A stretch of DNA of 64,000 bases from Fuscovulum sp. (GTDB lineage: Bacteria; Pseudomonadota; Alphaproteobacteria; Rhodobacterales; Rhodobacteraceae). Position numbers and translations under genes: made by a program. This document shows, one piece after another, positions 27,228 through 35,619 of this stretch. Within the stretch, counting starts at the first letter, position 1. Each line of letters begins with the position of its first letter. The stretch lies in NCBI GenBank assembly GCA_035192965.1, contig CP136571.1:2932501-2996500 (forward strand), read 5' to 3'. The notes under the pieces are model-generated. The model ran no database searches and was not told the origin of the DNA. It worked only from the letters and a program-made list of their open reading frames with translations.

Positions 27228-27407
27228 TCACGCTGCCGTCGCGCGGGTTTTTTCCCATGCCTCGATGTCAGGAAGCTTCCAGCGGGTCGTGCCGCCTGAC
27301 AGCTTGATGGCGCGTGGAAAGGTCGGGTCTTCGCGGTGCCAGCGCCAGACGGTGACCTCGGTCACTCCATAGCGTTCGGCAAGCTGGCGGTCGGAAAGGT
27401 ATTTCAT
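27228..27407 (-). CDS. AlpA-like/excisionase HTH regulator
   Basis: The 59-residue protein is a winged-helix MerR/AlpA-type domain: YLSDRQLAERYGVTEVTVWRWHRED, then FPRAIKLSGGTTRWKLPDIEAWE. AlpA proteins activate the integrase of P4-like elements and act as excision directionality factors. It lies about 600 bases from the integrase gene, separated by the 173-aa gene. The ATG at 27407 gives the normal domain start; a GTG three codons earlier is possible. Confidence 0.82.
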   Translation of the reverse strand: MKYLSDRQLAERYGVTEVTVWRWHREDPTFPRAIKLSGGTTRWKLPDIEAWEKTRATAA

Positions 27408-27496
27408 GGCCTGCACCCCATTGTTGCGGATGAAGCCATGATGATTTCGGATGAAGCCGTTACGCCAATTTGGCCGTGTAGAACAAAGGGCCTTTG

Positions 27497-28018
27497 TTAA
27501 ACGTTCGGATACCCGAGAAGCTTCTTTCTGAGCAGCCGGACCAAGTTTTCAATCGTTTCGACCGAAACGCCGTGTGCAATCGCACGTTCCGCTAAGACCT
27601 CACGACTGCGATCTTCAAGGATCCGCTTTCGCTCGATCTGTTCTGATCGCGCTCGATCAGCGCCAATCTCAAGCAGTGGCTTGCGTTCGCCGCTTTCATC
27701 GCCAGCCAAATCAAACTTGAGCTTGTCGTAGAGACCGATGAGAACAGAAACCGCCGCCGCCACCTCCATTCTATCCCTTGGGTGCATCTTCAATTTGGCT
27801 GCGGCCCTCTTGTTCGGTTTTCTTTCGCCGGACACGATGCGCGCTATCTGGCCCCTCAACTCAGCGGGAACAGTGCTTGTGGCAATCAGGTTTGCCAACA
27901 TTGACGGGTCGCCATAGTCAAAGGCATCCAAGGCCCAAATCCAAGGCCATGCCGCCCGCAGCTCCGGTGAAAAGTAAAACCCGTCATGGGTAAATCCGAG
28001 ATTGGCTGTTCGAGTCAC
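27497..28018 (-). CDS. Unknown protein coupled to the integrase
   Basis: The 173-residue protein is not recognised. It has a hydrophobic/aromatic N-terminus (FYFSPELRAAWPWIWALDAFDYGD) and a basic helical rest (LRGQIARIVSGERKPNKRAAAKLKMHPRDRMEVAAAV), ending in a charged helix. The GTG start at 28018 overlaps the integrase stop as GTGA, so both are made together. It may be a cofactor of integration or a regulator; both ideas come from position only. Confidence 0.7.
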   Translation of the reverse strand: MTRTANLGFTHDGFYFSPELRAAWPWIWALDAFDYGDPSMLANLIATSTVPAELRGQIARIVSGERKPNKRAAAKLKMHPRDRMEVAAAVSVLIGLYDKLKFDLAGDESGERKPLLEIGADRARSEQIERKRILEDRSREVLAERAIAHGVSVETIENLVRLLRKKLLGYPNV

Positions 28019-29286
28019 GCCCGCGCCCCCATCTGCACCACCTTGGGCGCGGCCTCGGCCCGCAGGAACCGGCCCCACGCTGCCATCATCGCGCGGCGCT
28101 TCTCCACCATGTCACCCCGCCGGTAGGCCCGCTCAACCTCCGACCCTACGTTATGGGCCAGCGCTATCTCGGCCATGTCGCGGGGGTATTCCGTGCGTTC
28201 GGCCGTCCAGTCCCGGAACGTGCTGCGAAGCCCATGGGGGACCGCAGGGCGCTTGTTGCGAGGATCTAGGAACCCTGCCCTGCCCGCCTCCACCTCGGCC
28301 TCCTGCATCCGCCGCATGACGGCGCTCAGGCTCATGTCTGACAGGGCGCCACCCTTCACTGCGGCAAAGATGAATGCCGCGGGGTCTCGCTCATCCTTGG
28401 GCTTGATCGAAGCCAAAAGTGCCAGCGCGTCGGGCGTCAGGGGAACCCGATGCTCCCTGCCCGCCTTCATTCGTGCGCCGGGTATCGTCCAGATGCCGGA
28501 ATCGTCGTCTATCTCAGCCCACGTGGCCCCCCTCACCTCACCAGACCGCGCAGCGGTCATGGCCAGAAACTCCATAGCGCGGGCACTCATCCCTTCACGC
28601 TTGCGAAGGTCAGAGAACCAGCGCGCGGCATCATTCAGGGCAAGGGCCGGGTGATTGTCCTGCTTCGCCACCTTCCCCGGTTTCGGCAGGATCGCGTCAA
28701 GGTTGCCCTTCCACCGCGCCGGGTTGTCTCCAGACCTATGGCCCGAGACCGTAGCCCACGCCAAGACGCTTTCGATCCGACCGCGAAGGCGGGAAGCGGT
28801 TTCGGTCTTGCTGGACCAGATCGGAGAGAGGGTCCGCAGAATGTCGTGCACGTCGATCTGCGCCACCGCCATCTTGCCCAGATGCTCCGCCGCGTAGGTG
28901 TCCAACGTTGCCTGCCACTGTTTGCGGTGCTTCTCGTTTCGGAACTCGTCCAGCTTCGAGGCCAGAAACTTCTCCACAGCCTTCTCAAAGGTGAGTGTCT
29001 GCTTTGGCGCGGGCGTGGGGTCTATGCCCCGCCAAATCGCATCCCGCTTCTCTGCGGCCCTCTCGCGGGCTTTGGCTAGGGAAACATCAGGATAGGGGCC
29101 AATGCCAATCTCCCGGCGCTTCCCGTCCACAACCGCCCGCAGAAGCCAAGACTTCGCGCCGTTTGGGGTGATCTGCAACAAAAGACCAGCCTGCCCTCCC
29201 ACCGAATACGTCACGTTGCGGCCCTTGCCCGGATGCTCAAGGCGGCGAACCTCAAGAGGTGACATTTCCTTGGCGCGTTTCGGCAT
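28015..29286 (-). CDS. P4-type tyrosine recombinase (integrase)
   Basis: The 423-residue protein has the DUF4102 arm-binding N-terminus (MSPLEVRRLEHPGKGRN, LLLQITPNGAKSWLLRAVVDGKRREIGIGPYPDVSLAKAR), the core-binding domain, and a catalytic domain with Arg in TAARSGEVRGATW, His-x-x-Arg in HGLRSTFRDW and Tyr in VERAYRRGDM. This group inserts islands at tRNA 3' ends. It is the gene nearest attR and points away from it into the element. MPKRAKEM (29286) has GGAAAG upstream; an ATG eight codons earlier (29310) is possible. Confidence 0.95.
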   Translation of the reverse strand: MPKRAKEMSPLEVRRLEHPGKGRNVTYSVGGQAGLLLQITPNGAKSWLLRAVVDGKRREIGIGPYPDVSLAKARERAAEKRDAIWRGIDPTPAPKQTLTFEKAVEKFLASKLDEFRNEKHRKQWQATLDTYAAEHLGKMAVAQIDVHDILRTLSPIWSSKTETASRLRGRIESVLAWATVSGHRSGDNPARWKGNLDAILPKPGKVAKQDNHPALALNDAARWFSDLRKREGMSARAMEFLAMTAARSGEVRGATWAEIDDDSGIWTIPGARMKAGREHRVPLTPDALALLASIKPKDERDPAAFIFAAVKGGALSDMSLSAVMRRMQEAEVEAGRAGFLDPRNKRPAVPHGLRSTFRDWTAERTEYPRDMAEIALAHNVGSEVERAYRRGDMVEKRRAMMAAWGRFLRAEAAPKVVQMGARA

Positions 29287-29427
29287 GGCGGAGACTTTCC
29301 TGACCAACATCTACCCGCCATAAAGATTGGCATTGTCTGATATTGATTGCAACGGCGTGTTACTGATTATTTTGCATGTCTATGTTTTCATTGATTTTTA
29401 TTCAATGAAAACAATGGCGGCTGGCGG

Positions 29428-29448
29428 CCACCCTCTCCGCCACTCGCC
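29428..29448 (+). repeat. attR: direct repeat copy of the tRNA-Ser 3' end
   Basis: CCACCCTCTCCGCCACT, then C and GCC, a 20/21 match to 20455-20475. It sits about 140 bases beyond the integrase start, the normal distance. Confidence 0.88.
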
Positions 29449-29468
29449 CTCACGAAAGCGTTCTCCCG

Positions 29469-29491
29469 ATCCGGCTGCGGCCGGATTTTTT
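29469..29491 (+). terminator. Original tRNA-Ser terminator displaced to the attR side
   Basis: A seven-bp stem ATCCGGC/GCCGGAT with a four-base loop, followed by TTTTT. It lies 20 bases beyond attR, where the terminator of the intact tRNA gene would have been before the element inserted. Confidence 0.75.
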
Positions 29492-29524
29492 CGTTGTTTT
29501 CGGAGGTTATGCGGGAGGGGCTTA

Positions 29525-30387
29525 GGGTCAGGACCCATTGATTTGCTTGTGGCCGCGCGGCCTGCGTGATTCAAGCTCCCGAACTGACGGGGGTGATGAT
29601 GAGCAACCTTTTCTGGCTGTCCGATGAGCAGATGGAGCGGTTGAAGCCGTTCCTTCCGAAGAGCCATGGCAAGCCGAGGGTCGACGACCGGCGCGTGCTG
29701 AGCGGCATTATCTTCATCAATCGCAACGGGTTGAGATGGTGCGACGCGCCTAGGGAGTATGGCCCGCCCAAGACCCTCTACAATCGCTGGAAGCGGTGGG
29801 GCGAGATGGGGGTCTTTGCCCGGATGATGGAGGGACTGGCCTCCGAAGGCGGCGAGGAGAAGGTCGTCATGATCGATGCGACCTACCTCAAGGCGCACCG
29901 CACGGCCTCAAGCCTGCGGGCGAAAAAGGGGGGCCCGACGATCAACGCGGGCGCCTGATCGGGCGCACGAAGGGCGGGTTGAACACCAAACTGCACGCCG
30001 TGACCATGCCAAGGGCCGCCCGCTTCGGTTCTTCATGACGGCAGGCCAGGTCAGCGACTACACCGGCGCCGCGGCGCTGCTTGGCAGTTTACCGGCCGCG
30101 GAATGGCTGATCGCTGATCGGGGCTACGACGCCGACTGGTTCCGGGATGCGTTAAAAGACAAGGGGATACGCCCCTGCATCCCCGGTCGGAAGTCGCGCG
30201 GAAAGGCCGTCCGCTACGACAGGCGCCGCTACAAGCGCCGCAACCGCATCGAGATCATGTTTGGCAGGCTGAAGGACTGGCGCCGCATCGCCACCCGCTA
30301 CGACAGGTGCCCGAAGGTCTTCCTCTCCGCCGTCGCTTTGGCCGCAACCGTCTTGTTCTGGCTTTGACGATCAATGAGTCTGGAGCC
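29525..30387 (+). mobile_element. IS5-family (IS427-like) insertion sequence, inactive
   Basis: The 863-bp element has 18-bp imperfect terminal inverted repeats (GGGTCAGGACCCATTGAT at 29525-29542; the right end 30370-30387 matches at 14 of 18 in reverse complement) and TA on both flanks, a probable two-base target duplication. It inserted about 75 bases beyond attR of the phage-derived element. Confidence 0.82.
29599..30367 (+). pseudogene. IS5-family transposase, frameshifted
   Basis: The N-terminal part (MSNLFWLSDEQMERLKPFLP, DUF4096-like, to about 29935) and C-terminal part (KGRPLRFFMTAGQVSDYTG onward) are one transposase in pieces. Catalytic residues are present in VVMIDATYLK, LIADRGYDADW and RRNRIEIMFGRLKDW. 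Two frame changes separate them. The first, at GCGAAAAAGGGGG (about 29922), is the normal slippery site of IS427 elements. The second, at GTGACC-ATGCC (about 30005), looks like loss of one G of an expected GTGACCGATGCC and destroys the second ORF. Confidence 0.85.
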
Positions 30388-30597
30388 TAGATAGCAGACA
30401 GATTGCGGTAGATGCGGGCCTGAAACGCCGTGGGGCTTTATGGGCGCCGGTGACCCGGATCACCATTTTCGCCAACACGCGCAAGGCTGCGCAAAACGGA
30501 TAGTCACATTCTGTCTGTCCTCGCACAGTGATTTCGCTGGGTGCATGCCTTGTCGCCGCCCCGCCCTCTGACCGAAACCAGCGCCACAGGAGCCGAC

Positions 30598-31110
30598 ATG
30601 CCCATTTCTCGCCTCACCGCTCTCGCCGCTGCCGCTGCCGCTGCCCTTTTGTCTGCCATGGCGGTTCCCGCCGCTGCAAAGGTCGTTTCCGAACCCCGAA
30701 TGGCCTCGCATTGCGCGGAGGCGGCGGCGACCGAGCTTGGTGTGATGATGAACGATGTGCTCACCCTTCCGGTCGAACGGACCAGCGGCAAATATCACGT
30801 TTATGGGCAGTATCCCGCCAGCGGCCAGAACGTCACCCTGTTCGAATGCCAGTATGACGCCAACAAGAACTTCCTGAACATCAGCGTGCAGGGCCACCAT
30901 GGCCACCACACCAACACCGCCGGTGCCGCGCCCCGCACGGCCCAGCGCGCCTGCACCGACATGGTCGGTGTTCCGGTGCAGATTGAAAAGGTCTCGCCGC
31001 TTCGTCCGGGTTTTCACGAGATCATCATGAAGGAAGTGAACTCTCCGCGTCGGGTGGCCTGCACGGTTTCCGACAGTGGCAGCATCGAGGATTGGGTCGA
31101 GATGAACTGA
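30598..31110 (+). CDS. Exported protein of unknown function
   Basis: The 170-residue protein begins with a clear signal peptide (SRLTALAAAAAAALLSAMAVPAAAK, cleavage after AAA) and has two Cys in a C-terminal module ending CTVSDSGSIEDW. A similar layout (Cys, about 40 residues, C plus D/S-x-G) occurs in the proteins at 34523 and 35008. His-rich segment GQGHHGHHTN-like near residue 100. The function is unknown; it is periplasmic. AGGAG lies seven bases before the ATG. Confidence 0.75.
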   Translation: MPISRLTALAAAAAAALLSAMAVPAAAKVVSEPRMASHCAEAAATELGVMMNDVLTLPVERTSGKYHVYGQYPASGQNVTLFECQYDANKNFLNISVQGHHGHHTNTAGAAPRTAQRACTDMVGVPVQIEKVSPLRPGFHEIIMKEVNSPRRVACTVSDSGSIEDWVEMN

Positions 31111-31231
31111 TCCCGGTCGCATCACTGATTGTGTCCGCGTAACGAGTGATCAGGTCCGGGCGGCGTGGAATCCTCGTCAGCACTGCCCGGACCGGGTGCA
31201 TGGTTTCCCTCCAGAGTAAGACATCCCCGTC

Positions 31232-33178
31232 ATGACACCGGACCAGATCATTGCCGTCGTCACGGCTCTCCTTACCGGCGCACCTGATCCCGCCGCGTTT
31301 CCGGCGATTGCGGCGGGCGGCGCCGATCCGCGCTATCCGGTCATGATCGAAGCTTGTCCAGCGAGTTCCGTCCCCCCGACCGAGGTCGAGGGCAGCACGG
31401 TCATCTGCGGGCGTGTGAACGTGCCAGAGGATCACGGAAAACCAGACGGAACTCGTATCGATCTGGCCTTCGCGGTGCTAAAAGCGCGCACGCAAAGCCC
31501 GGTGCCCGACCCGGTGATCTACCTGCATGGCGGGCCGGGAGGTGGCGCGATCCTGGGACTTGCCGGCATCGTCCATCCGCTGTTCGACGGCTATCGGACA
31601 CGCCGCGACGTGGTGACCTTCGATCAACGTGCGGCTGGCATCTCCTCGGACATGGTGACCTGTTTCAACACGCTCGGCGGCAATATCTTTGAACTTCTGG
31701 TGCCGGGTGCAGCGGCCGAAGGGTCCGATGACAAGCTTTTCAAGGATTGCGCGACGGAGCTTTCATCAAGCGGGAACGATCTGACCGCCTATAACACCGT
31801 TCAGAACGCGCTGGATGTTCAGGCGCTTATGCTGGCCCTTGGGTACCGGGAGTACAACATCTACGGCGTATCCTACGGCACGACCTTGGGGCTTGAGGTG
31901 ATGCGCTCGGCACCGGACGGAGTGCGCTCGGTGGTGCTGGATAGCGTCAGCCCGCCGCAGGCCAAGGTCTATGATGAAAACATCAAGCCCGAAGTCGAAT
32001 CCATCCAGGCCGTCATCGATCAATGCGCAGCGGATACCGATTGCGCAAAGGCCTACCCGAACCTCGAAGCTGTACTATTCCGCGTGGCCGAACAGCTGGA
32101 GAAGGCGCCGATCCCGGCTGCGCGCGGCAAGCCGGAAGTGACGATCCAGTCGCTGATCGACCTCTTCGCCAAGCGAAACCAGTTCGGTCGCCTGCCGAAC
32201 GCGACCCGATTGATCCCGCTGATCCTGACGGAATGGGACAAAGGCGATACAACAACTTGGGACCTGCTGATTTCGGGGGCGACAAACGCACTACCTACGA
32301 CTGCCCAACGAGTGGCACCCTTTGCCGATCGCCTGACACCAGACCAGCAGACGCTGGCCGGGCTCCTTCTCGAAATGGCCGCCAACGAAAGCCGGGAGGA
32401 TCAGGCGCAGGCCGCCGCGACGCAGGCGCTGGCTGCATCGCTCAAGGCCCGCGCAACCGGGGCAAGCGATCTGTCGGGGCGGCTGGGCGATATGATGCAG
32501 GCCGCCGTCGTCGGCACCCGGTCAAGGGACGCCATGCTCGCCTTCCTGCAGGCAGTAGGTGCTCTTGTCCCCACACCGCCATCGCGCGAGGCGTTGCGCG
32601 ACCTGATCACCACGCATGTTCCAGCGGCGGACCAGCCGGATGTTCTGGCCGTTCTCGACGCAATGACAGACGCAGACGTGACCGCGTTCTTTGCTGATAT
32701 CTCCGGCCAGGCGCGGGGCGCGTTCCACAACGTAGTGGGCGGGATCGATCTCTTCGTCGTAGCTTGTCAGGAATCCATGCCCTTCAACTCGCGCGAAGGG
32801 TTCGAGGCCTTCAATGCCTCGGTGAAGTTTCCCTTCCTGCAACGCGATACCGGGTCTCAGGCGGAGATGTTCGATCTCTGCGAACTCTTCACGCCAGTCC
32901 CGCGCGAGGGGTACCATGAACCCGTTCAAAGCGACATTCCCGCCCTGGTCCTTTACGGATTGAACGACACGCAGACGTCATCGGCAGATGCACTGGACAC
33001 GGCGGCGAACCTTGGCAATGCCCGCGCTTTGGGCTTTCCCGAGGCAGGGCATGGCGCACTGATCTTCTCTCAGTGCGCAAAGGACATCGGCATGGCCTTC
33101 ATTGAACAGCCAGGGGCCGAATTGGCCACCGCCTGCATAGAATCCCTTAAACCGCAATGGGTGCTGCCGCCAGGATGA
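31232..33178 (+). CDS. Alpha/beta-hydrolase, S33 peptidase family (TAP-like C-terminus)
   Basis: The 648-residue protein has the S33 layout: oxyanion-loop HGGPGGG (in PVIYLHGGPGGGAILG), RRDVVTFDQRAAG, nucleophile elbow GVSYGTT (Ser), a long helical insert, a late Asp region (LVLYGLNDTQTSSADA) and His in FPEAGHGALIF. It probably cleaves N-terminal residues from peptides, or small esters. No signal peptide is visible, although the Cys-rich pairs (IEACPASS/STVICGRVN, DQCAADTDCAKAY) suggest an exported relative, so the true start may be earlier or the signal lost. The ribosome site is weak. It is convergent with the AraC gene. Confidence 0.85.
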   Translation: MTPDQIIAVVTALLTGAPDPAAFPAIAAGGADPRYPVMIEACPASSVPPTEVEGSTVICGRVNVPEDHGKPDGTRIDLAFAVLKARTQSPVPDPVIYLHGGPGGGAILGLAGIVHPLFDGYRTRRDVVTFDQRAAGISSDMVTCFNTLGGNIFELLVPGAAAEGSDDKLFKDCATELSSSGNDLTAYNTVQNALDVQALMLALGYREYNIYGVSYGTTLGLEVMRSAPDGVRSVVLDSVSPPQAKVYDENIKPEVESIQAVIDQCAADTDCAKAYPNLEAVLFRVAEQLEKAPIPAARGKPEVTIQSLIDLFAKRNQFGRLPNATRLIPLILTEWDKGDTTTWDLLISGATNALPTTAQRVAPFADRLTPDQQTLAGLLLEMAANESREDQAQAAATQALAASLKARATGASDLSGRLGDMMQAAVVGTRSRDAMLAFLQAVGALVPTPPSREALRDLITTHVPAADQPDVLAVLDAMTDADVTAFFADISGQARGAFHNVVGGIDLFVVACQESMPFNSREGFEAFNASVKFPFLQRDTGSQAEMFDLCELFTPVPREGYHEPVQSDIPALVLYGLNDTQTSSADALDTAANLGNARALGFPEAGHGALIFSQCAKDIGMAFIEQPGAELATACIESLKPQWVLPPG

Positions 33179-33184
33179 TCCCGG

Positions 33185-34168
33185 TCAGGCCCGCCTGCGC
33201 AGCAGGGTTTCGCTCGGCTTCTCGCCAAAAGCGCGGGCATAGGCCTGCGAAAACCGACCCAGATGGAATAGCCCGCTATCCATCGCGACCGTCGTCACTT
33301 GCGCGTCCCCGTCCGCGGCCAGAAGCCGAGCACGAGCCTTCTCTAGCCTGATCCGGTTCAGCACATCTCGCGGGGTCAGGCCATCGTGGGTCTCGGCAAA
33401 AGCAAGTTGCAGGCTGCGCAGGCTGACGCCCAGAAACTTGGCGATGTCGCGCATCGCAAGAGGCTCATCGCTATGAGCATACATCAACTCTTCGGCCTGC
33501 CGCACACGATGGAAGGCGGGAAAGATGCGGCGGGATGATTGCTGTTCAATCGTCGCACCCAGCGCTTCGCAAAGCACATCTTCGATCAAAAAGCGTATCT
33601 CCTGTGTCAGCCGTGGCGGCGGTGCTGACGAGGGACGCACCAGCAGATCATCGGCCAGTTGCGGCAAGATGGCCGCAAGGGCCCGCCCAGCCCTTCCGGG
33701 GAAGGCAATCCCGTCTCGCGGAAAGACCGCATTGGAGGAGTTATCCAGTACCCGCAGCAGGTCTGCCATACGCGCAACCGGCACCTGCAGCGTTGCCGCT
33801 GCTCGCACGCCGCTCTTGCCTGCCCTGACGCGCGTGTGCCGTTCGTTCGGACGAAAGGCAAGCAGGCTGCCCGGTGACATGGCAAAATCATTGCCCGCTA
33901 TCTTAAGGTCATAGCGTCCGGCGCGCTGGAACACGAAGGTGAAATAGTCCTCATCACGCATCCTGCCGCTGTACGAGGTTGATGACACCCGGCTGATGAC
34001 CGCCTCTCCCGGACCAAGCAGCACCTGTTCCAAATGGAGATGACCATCGGGATCATCCAGCATCAGCCCAACGCTGCGGGGGTCAGTCTCAGGTTCCTCC
34101 GGCGCGGCTTTTGCCACACCAAGCAACATCCGGCGATGAAAGGTTGCGACTGACAATGTCACTACCAT
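33185..34168 (-). CDS. AraC-family transcriptional regulator
   Basis: The protein of about 327 residues has a cupin-like N-terminal sensor (GRYDLKIAGNDFAMSPGSLLAFRPNERH) and a C-terminal AraC HTH pair: MRDIAKFLGVSLRSLQLAFAETHDGLTPRDVLNRIRLEKAR and VAMDSGLFHLGRFSQAYARAFGEKPSETL. The layout fits the AraC-binding-like type-2 (DUF ~AraC_binding_2) subgroup found with catabolic genes. The start is uncertain: a GTG at 34258 would extend it by 30 residues. Its target may be the divergent lipoprotein gene or the convergent hydrolase; the sequence does not say. Confidence 0.85.
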   Translation of the reverse strand: MVVTLSVATFHRRMLLGVAKAAPEEPETDPRSVGLMLDDPDGHLHLEQVLLGPGEAVISRVSSTSYSGRMRDEDYFTFVFQRAGRYDLKIAGNDFAMSPGSLLAFRPNERHTRVRAGKSGVRAAATLQVPVARMADLLRVLDNSSNAVFPRDGIAFPGRAGRALAAILPQLADDLLVRPSSAPPPRLTQEIRFLIEDVLCEALGATIEQQSSRRIFPAFHRVRQAEELMYAHSDEPLAMRDIAKFLGVSLRSLQLAFAETHDGLTPRDVLNRIRLEKARARLLAADGDAQVTTVAMDSGLFHLGRFSQAYARAFGEKPSETLLRRRA

Positions 34169-34522
34169 CCCTGTTTCAGGTCCCGGGTCCAGTTTCGGAA
34201 AACGCAGCCCACCGCTTACGACGCATTTCAGGAAGTTCGAACAGCTGGGGCGCCTCACGGCACGCGATCAGAGGACCACTTCTCTGTCCCTTTTCGCATA
34301 TCGGATAGCGGCCTGCGGTCGTACGTGGCCACTGTTTACAACGTACATCGCCCGTACACGGCCGGACCAAATCAACTCTACCAATACGGGAAAGTGTAGT
34401 TTGAAGACCCGCTGATTCAAGGCCTGTATCGGTCCCAAAACCGCTGTTTTCCGGAAAGGATGATTGGTCCTGCCTAGTGATTTCGATGTTCCCAGTCACA
34501 ACCAAACAGAAGGTCATAAAAC

Positions 34523-34831
34523 ATGCCGTCGCCCGTCACTCTTGTTGCCGCTTTCGGATTGCTTGCCCTCACCGCTTGTGTCGAGGCATCCATGTCAGAA
34601 CCTGTCGTCGTTACCGGTGGTAATCTTACTGGGACCACGGCCACCAACTGCCGCGCCGCGATCGCACAAGCGATGAACCGTAACATCAGCGACGTGGTGA
34701 TCTTTGACGTCTCGGAATCCGAAGCAGGCAATGTCGCGCAGGCTTCCGTTGCAGGGGCGGACCAGCCCTGGATCTGCCGCACAGACCGCAATGGTGTTGT
34801 GGGTCAGGTGATGTATTCCGGGCAGGGCTGA
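34523..34831 (+). CDS. Small lipoprotein
   Basis: The 102-residue protein has a lipoprotein signal with lipobox LTAC (residues 16-19), then a short acidic linker and a domain NCRAAIAQAMNRNISDVVIFDVSESE...WICRTDRNGVVGQVMYSG. The domain pattern (Cys, about 45 residues, then C-x-x-D-x-x-G) is shared with the proteins at 30598 and 35008. Its ribosome site is AAGG about nine bases upstream. The function is unknown; probably anchored in the inner leaflet of the outer membrane. Confidence 0.75.
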   Translation: MPSPVTLVAAFGLLALTACVEASMSEPVVVTGGNLTGTTATNCRAAIAQAMNRNISDVVIFDVSESEAGNVAQASVAGADQPWICRTDRNGVVGQVMYSGQG

Positions 34832-35007
34832 GCCCTCGGGGCGGCGCGGGCCCAATCGTCGGTGCCGCCTGAAACTTCGGGTGCAGTCTGGTTCTGATGC
34901 AGTCTGGTTTATCTGGGCCAACGCCGCAATCGGCCAGACAGCCTGCGTCCGCCAGATGTGTTTGCGCATGCGTCCTTAGCACACAGAAAACCAGACAGGA
35001 GGATCAG

Positions 35008-35547
35008 ATGATCAGACATGCCATGATGACATTGGGGGCCGCCGCCATGTGTTTGCAGCTTGGCACAGCACCCGCTTCTGCCGAGATGAGCCATGACGAA
35101 AAGGTAGCGGCTGCGGCGGCCCTTCTGGGTATCGCCGCCCTTCTGCACAACAAGCATCACTACAAGAACGGCTACGCGCCGGCTGCGGGCGAGCAGGCCG
35201 CTGATTTCGAGAACTGCTATCGCGACGGCCTGCACGGCTATCCATACACCGAAAGCACGCGCGATTGTGCCGAAGGCTGGCAGGCCGGAAATGCGGAACG
35301 CGAAAAGGCCCGGGCCCATCGCCAGATCACATCCGCCGACCAGAAGGCCCCTCCCATGGCGATAAGGGGCTGCGCAAATCTCTTGGCCACGAACTTCGCC
35401 GTCGGCACCCACGCCGTTCACATCATCAAGGCCCGCTCCCCAAGCAAGCATGAATGGGAGATCGAAGCCAGCGTCGGCCACGAACATATGGTCTGCATCA
35501 TGCGCGATACCGGCGAGGTCATCTCGGCGCGCGGCGGCAAGCTCTAA
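35008..35547 (+). CDS. Exported protein with the same C-terminal module
   Basis: The 179-residue protein has a signal peptide (MMTLGAAAMCLQLGTAPASA|E), a middle YRDGLHGYPYTESTRDCAEGWQAGNAERE segment, and a C-terminal domain GCANLLATNFAV...MVCIMRDTGEVISARGG that parallels the modules at 34523 and 30598. AGGAGG precedes the ATG at 35008, which is why the 37-residue in-frame extension is rejected. It is followed by aqpZ on the same strand after 72 bases. The function is unknown. Confidence 0.75.
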   Translation: MIRHAMMTLGAAAMCLQLGTAPASAEMSHDEKVAAAAALLGIAALLHNKHHYKNGYAPAAGEQAADFENCYRDGLHGYPYTESTRDCAEGWQAGNAEREKARAHRQITSADQKAPPMAIRGCANLLATNFAVGTHAVHIIKARSPSKHEWEIEASVGHEHMVCIMRDTGEVISARGGKL

Positions 35548-35619
35548 CGCCGCCGGTCCCACAAGCAGAGCGTGGCGCGTGCGCGCGCAGCGGAAAAACG
35601 CCCCGGATAATAGGAAGAC

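Larger units (their letters stand above)
20455..29448. mobile_element. tRNA-Ser integrated phage-derived element (~9 kb)
   Basis: It is bounded by attL and attR direct repeats. The order from attR inward on the minus strand is integrase, 173-aa unknown protein, AlpA-like regulator, two small ORFs, RepA-like helicase, G-rich repeats, small-terminase candidate, large terminase, 245-aa unknown protein and tape-measure-like protein. A plus-strand XRE repressor and a minus-strand small gene lie at the attL end. Portal, protease, capsid, head-tail joining and tail-tube genes are absent. With only packaging, tail-length and replication functions left, it is a reduced prophage or a satellite that borrows helper capsids. 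Most genes have intact frames and good ribosome sites, which speaks against simple decay. Confidence 0.88.

Noticed and set aside
29566..29601. Longer transposase start at GTG 29566
   Set aside because: Residues before MSNLFWL are not part of IS427-type transposases and no ribosome site supports them.
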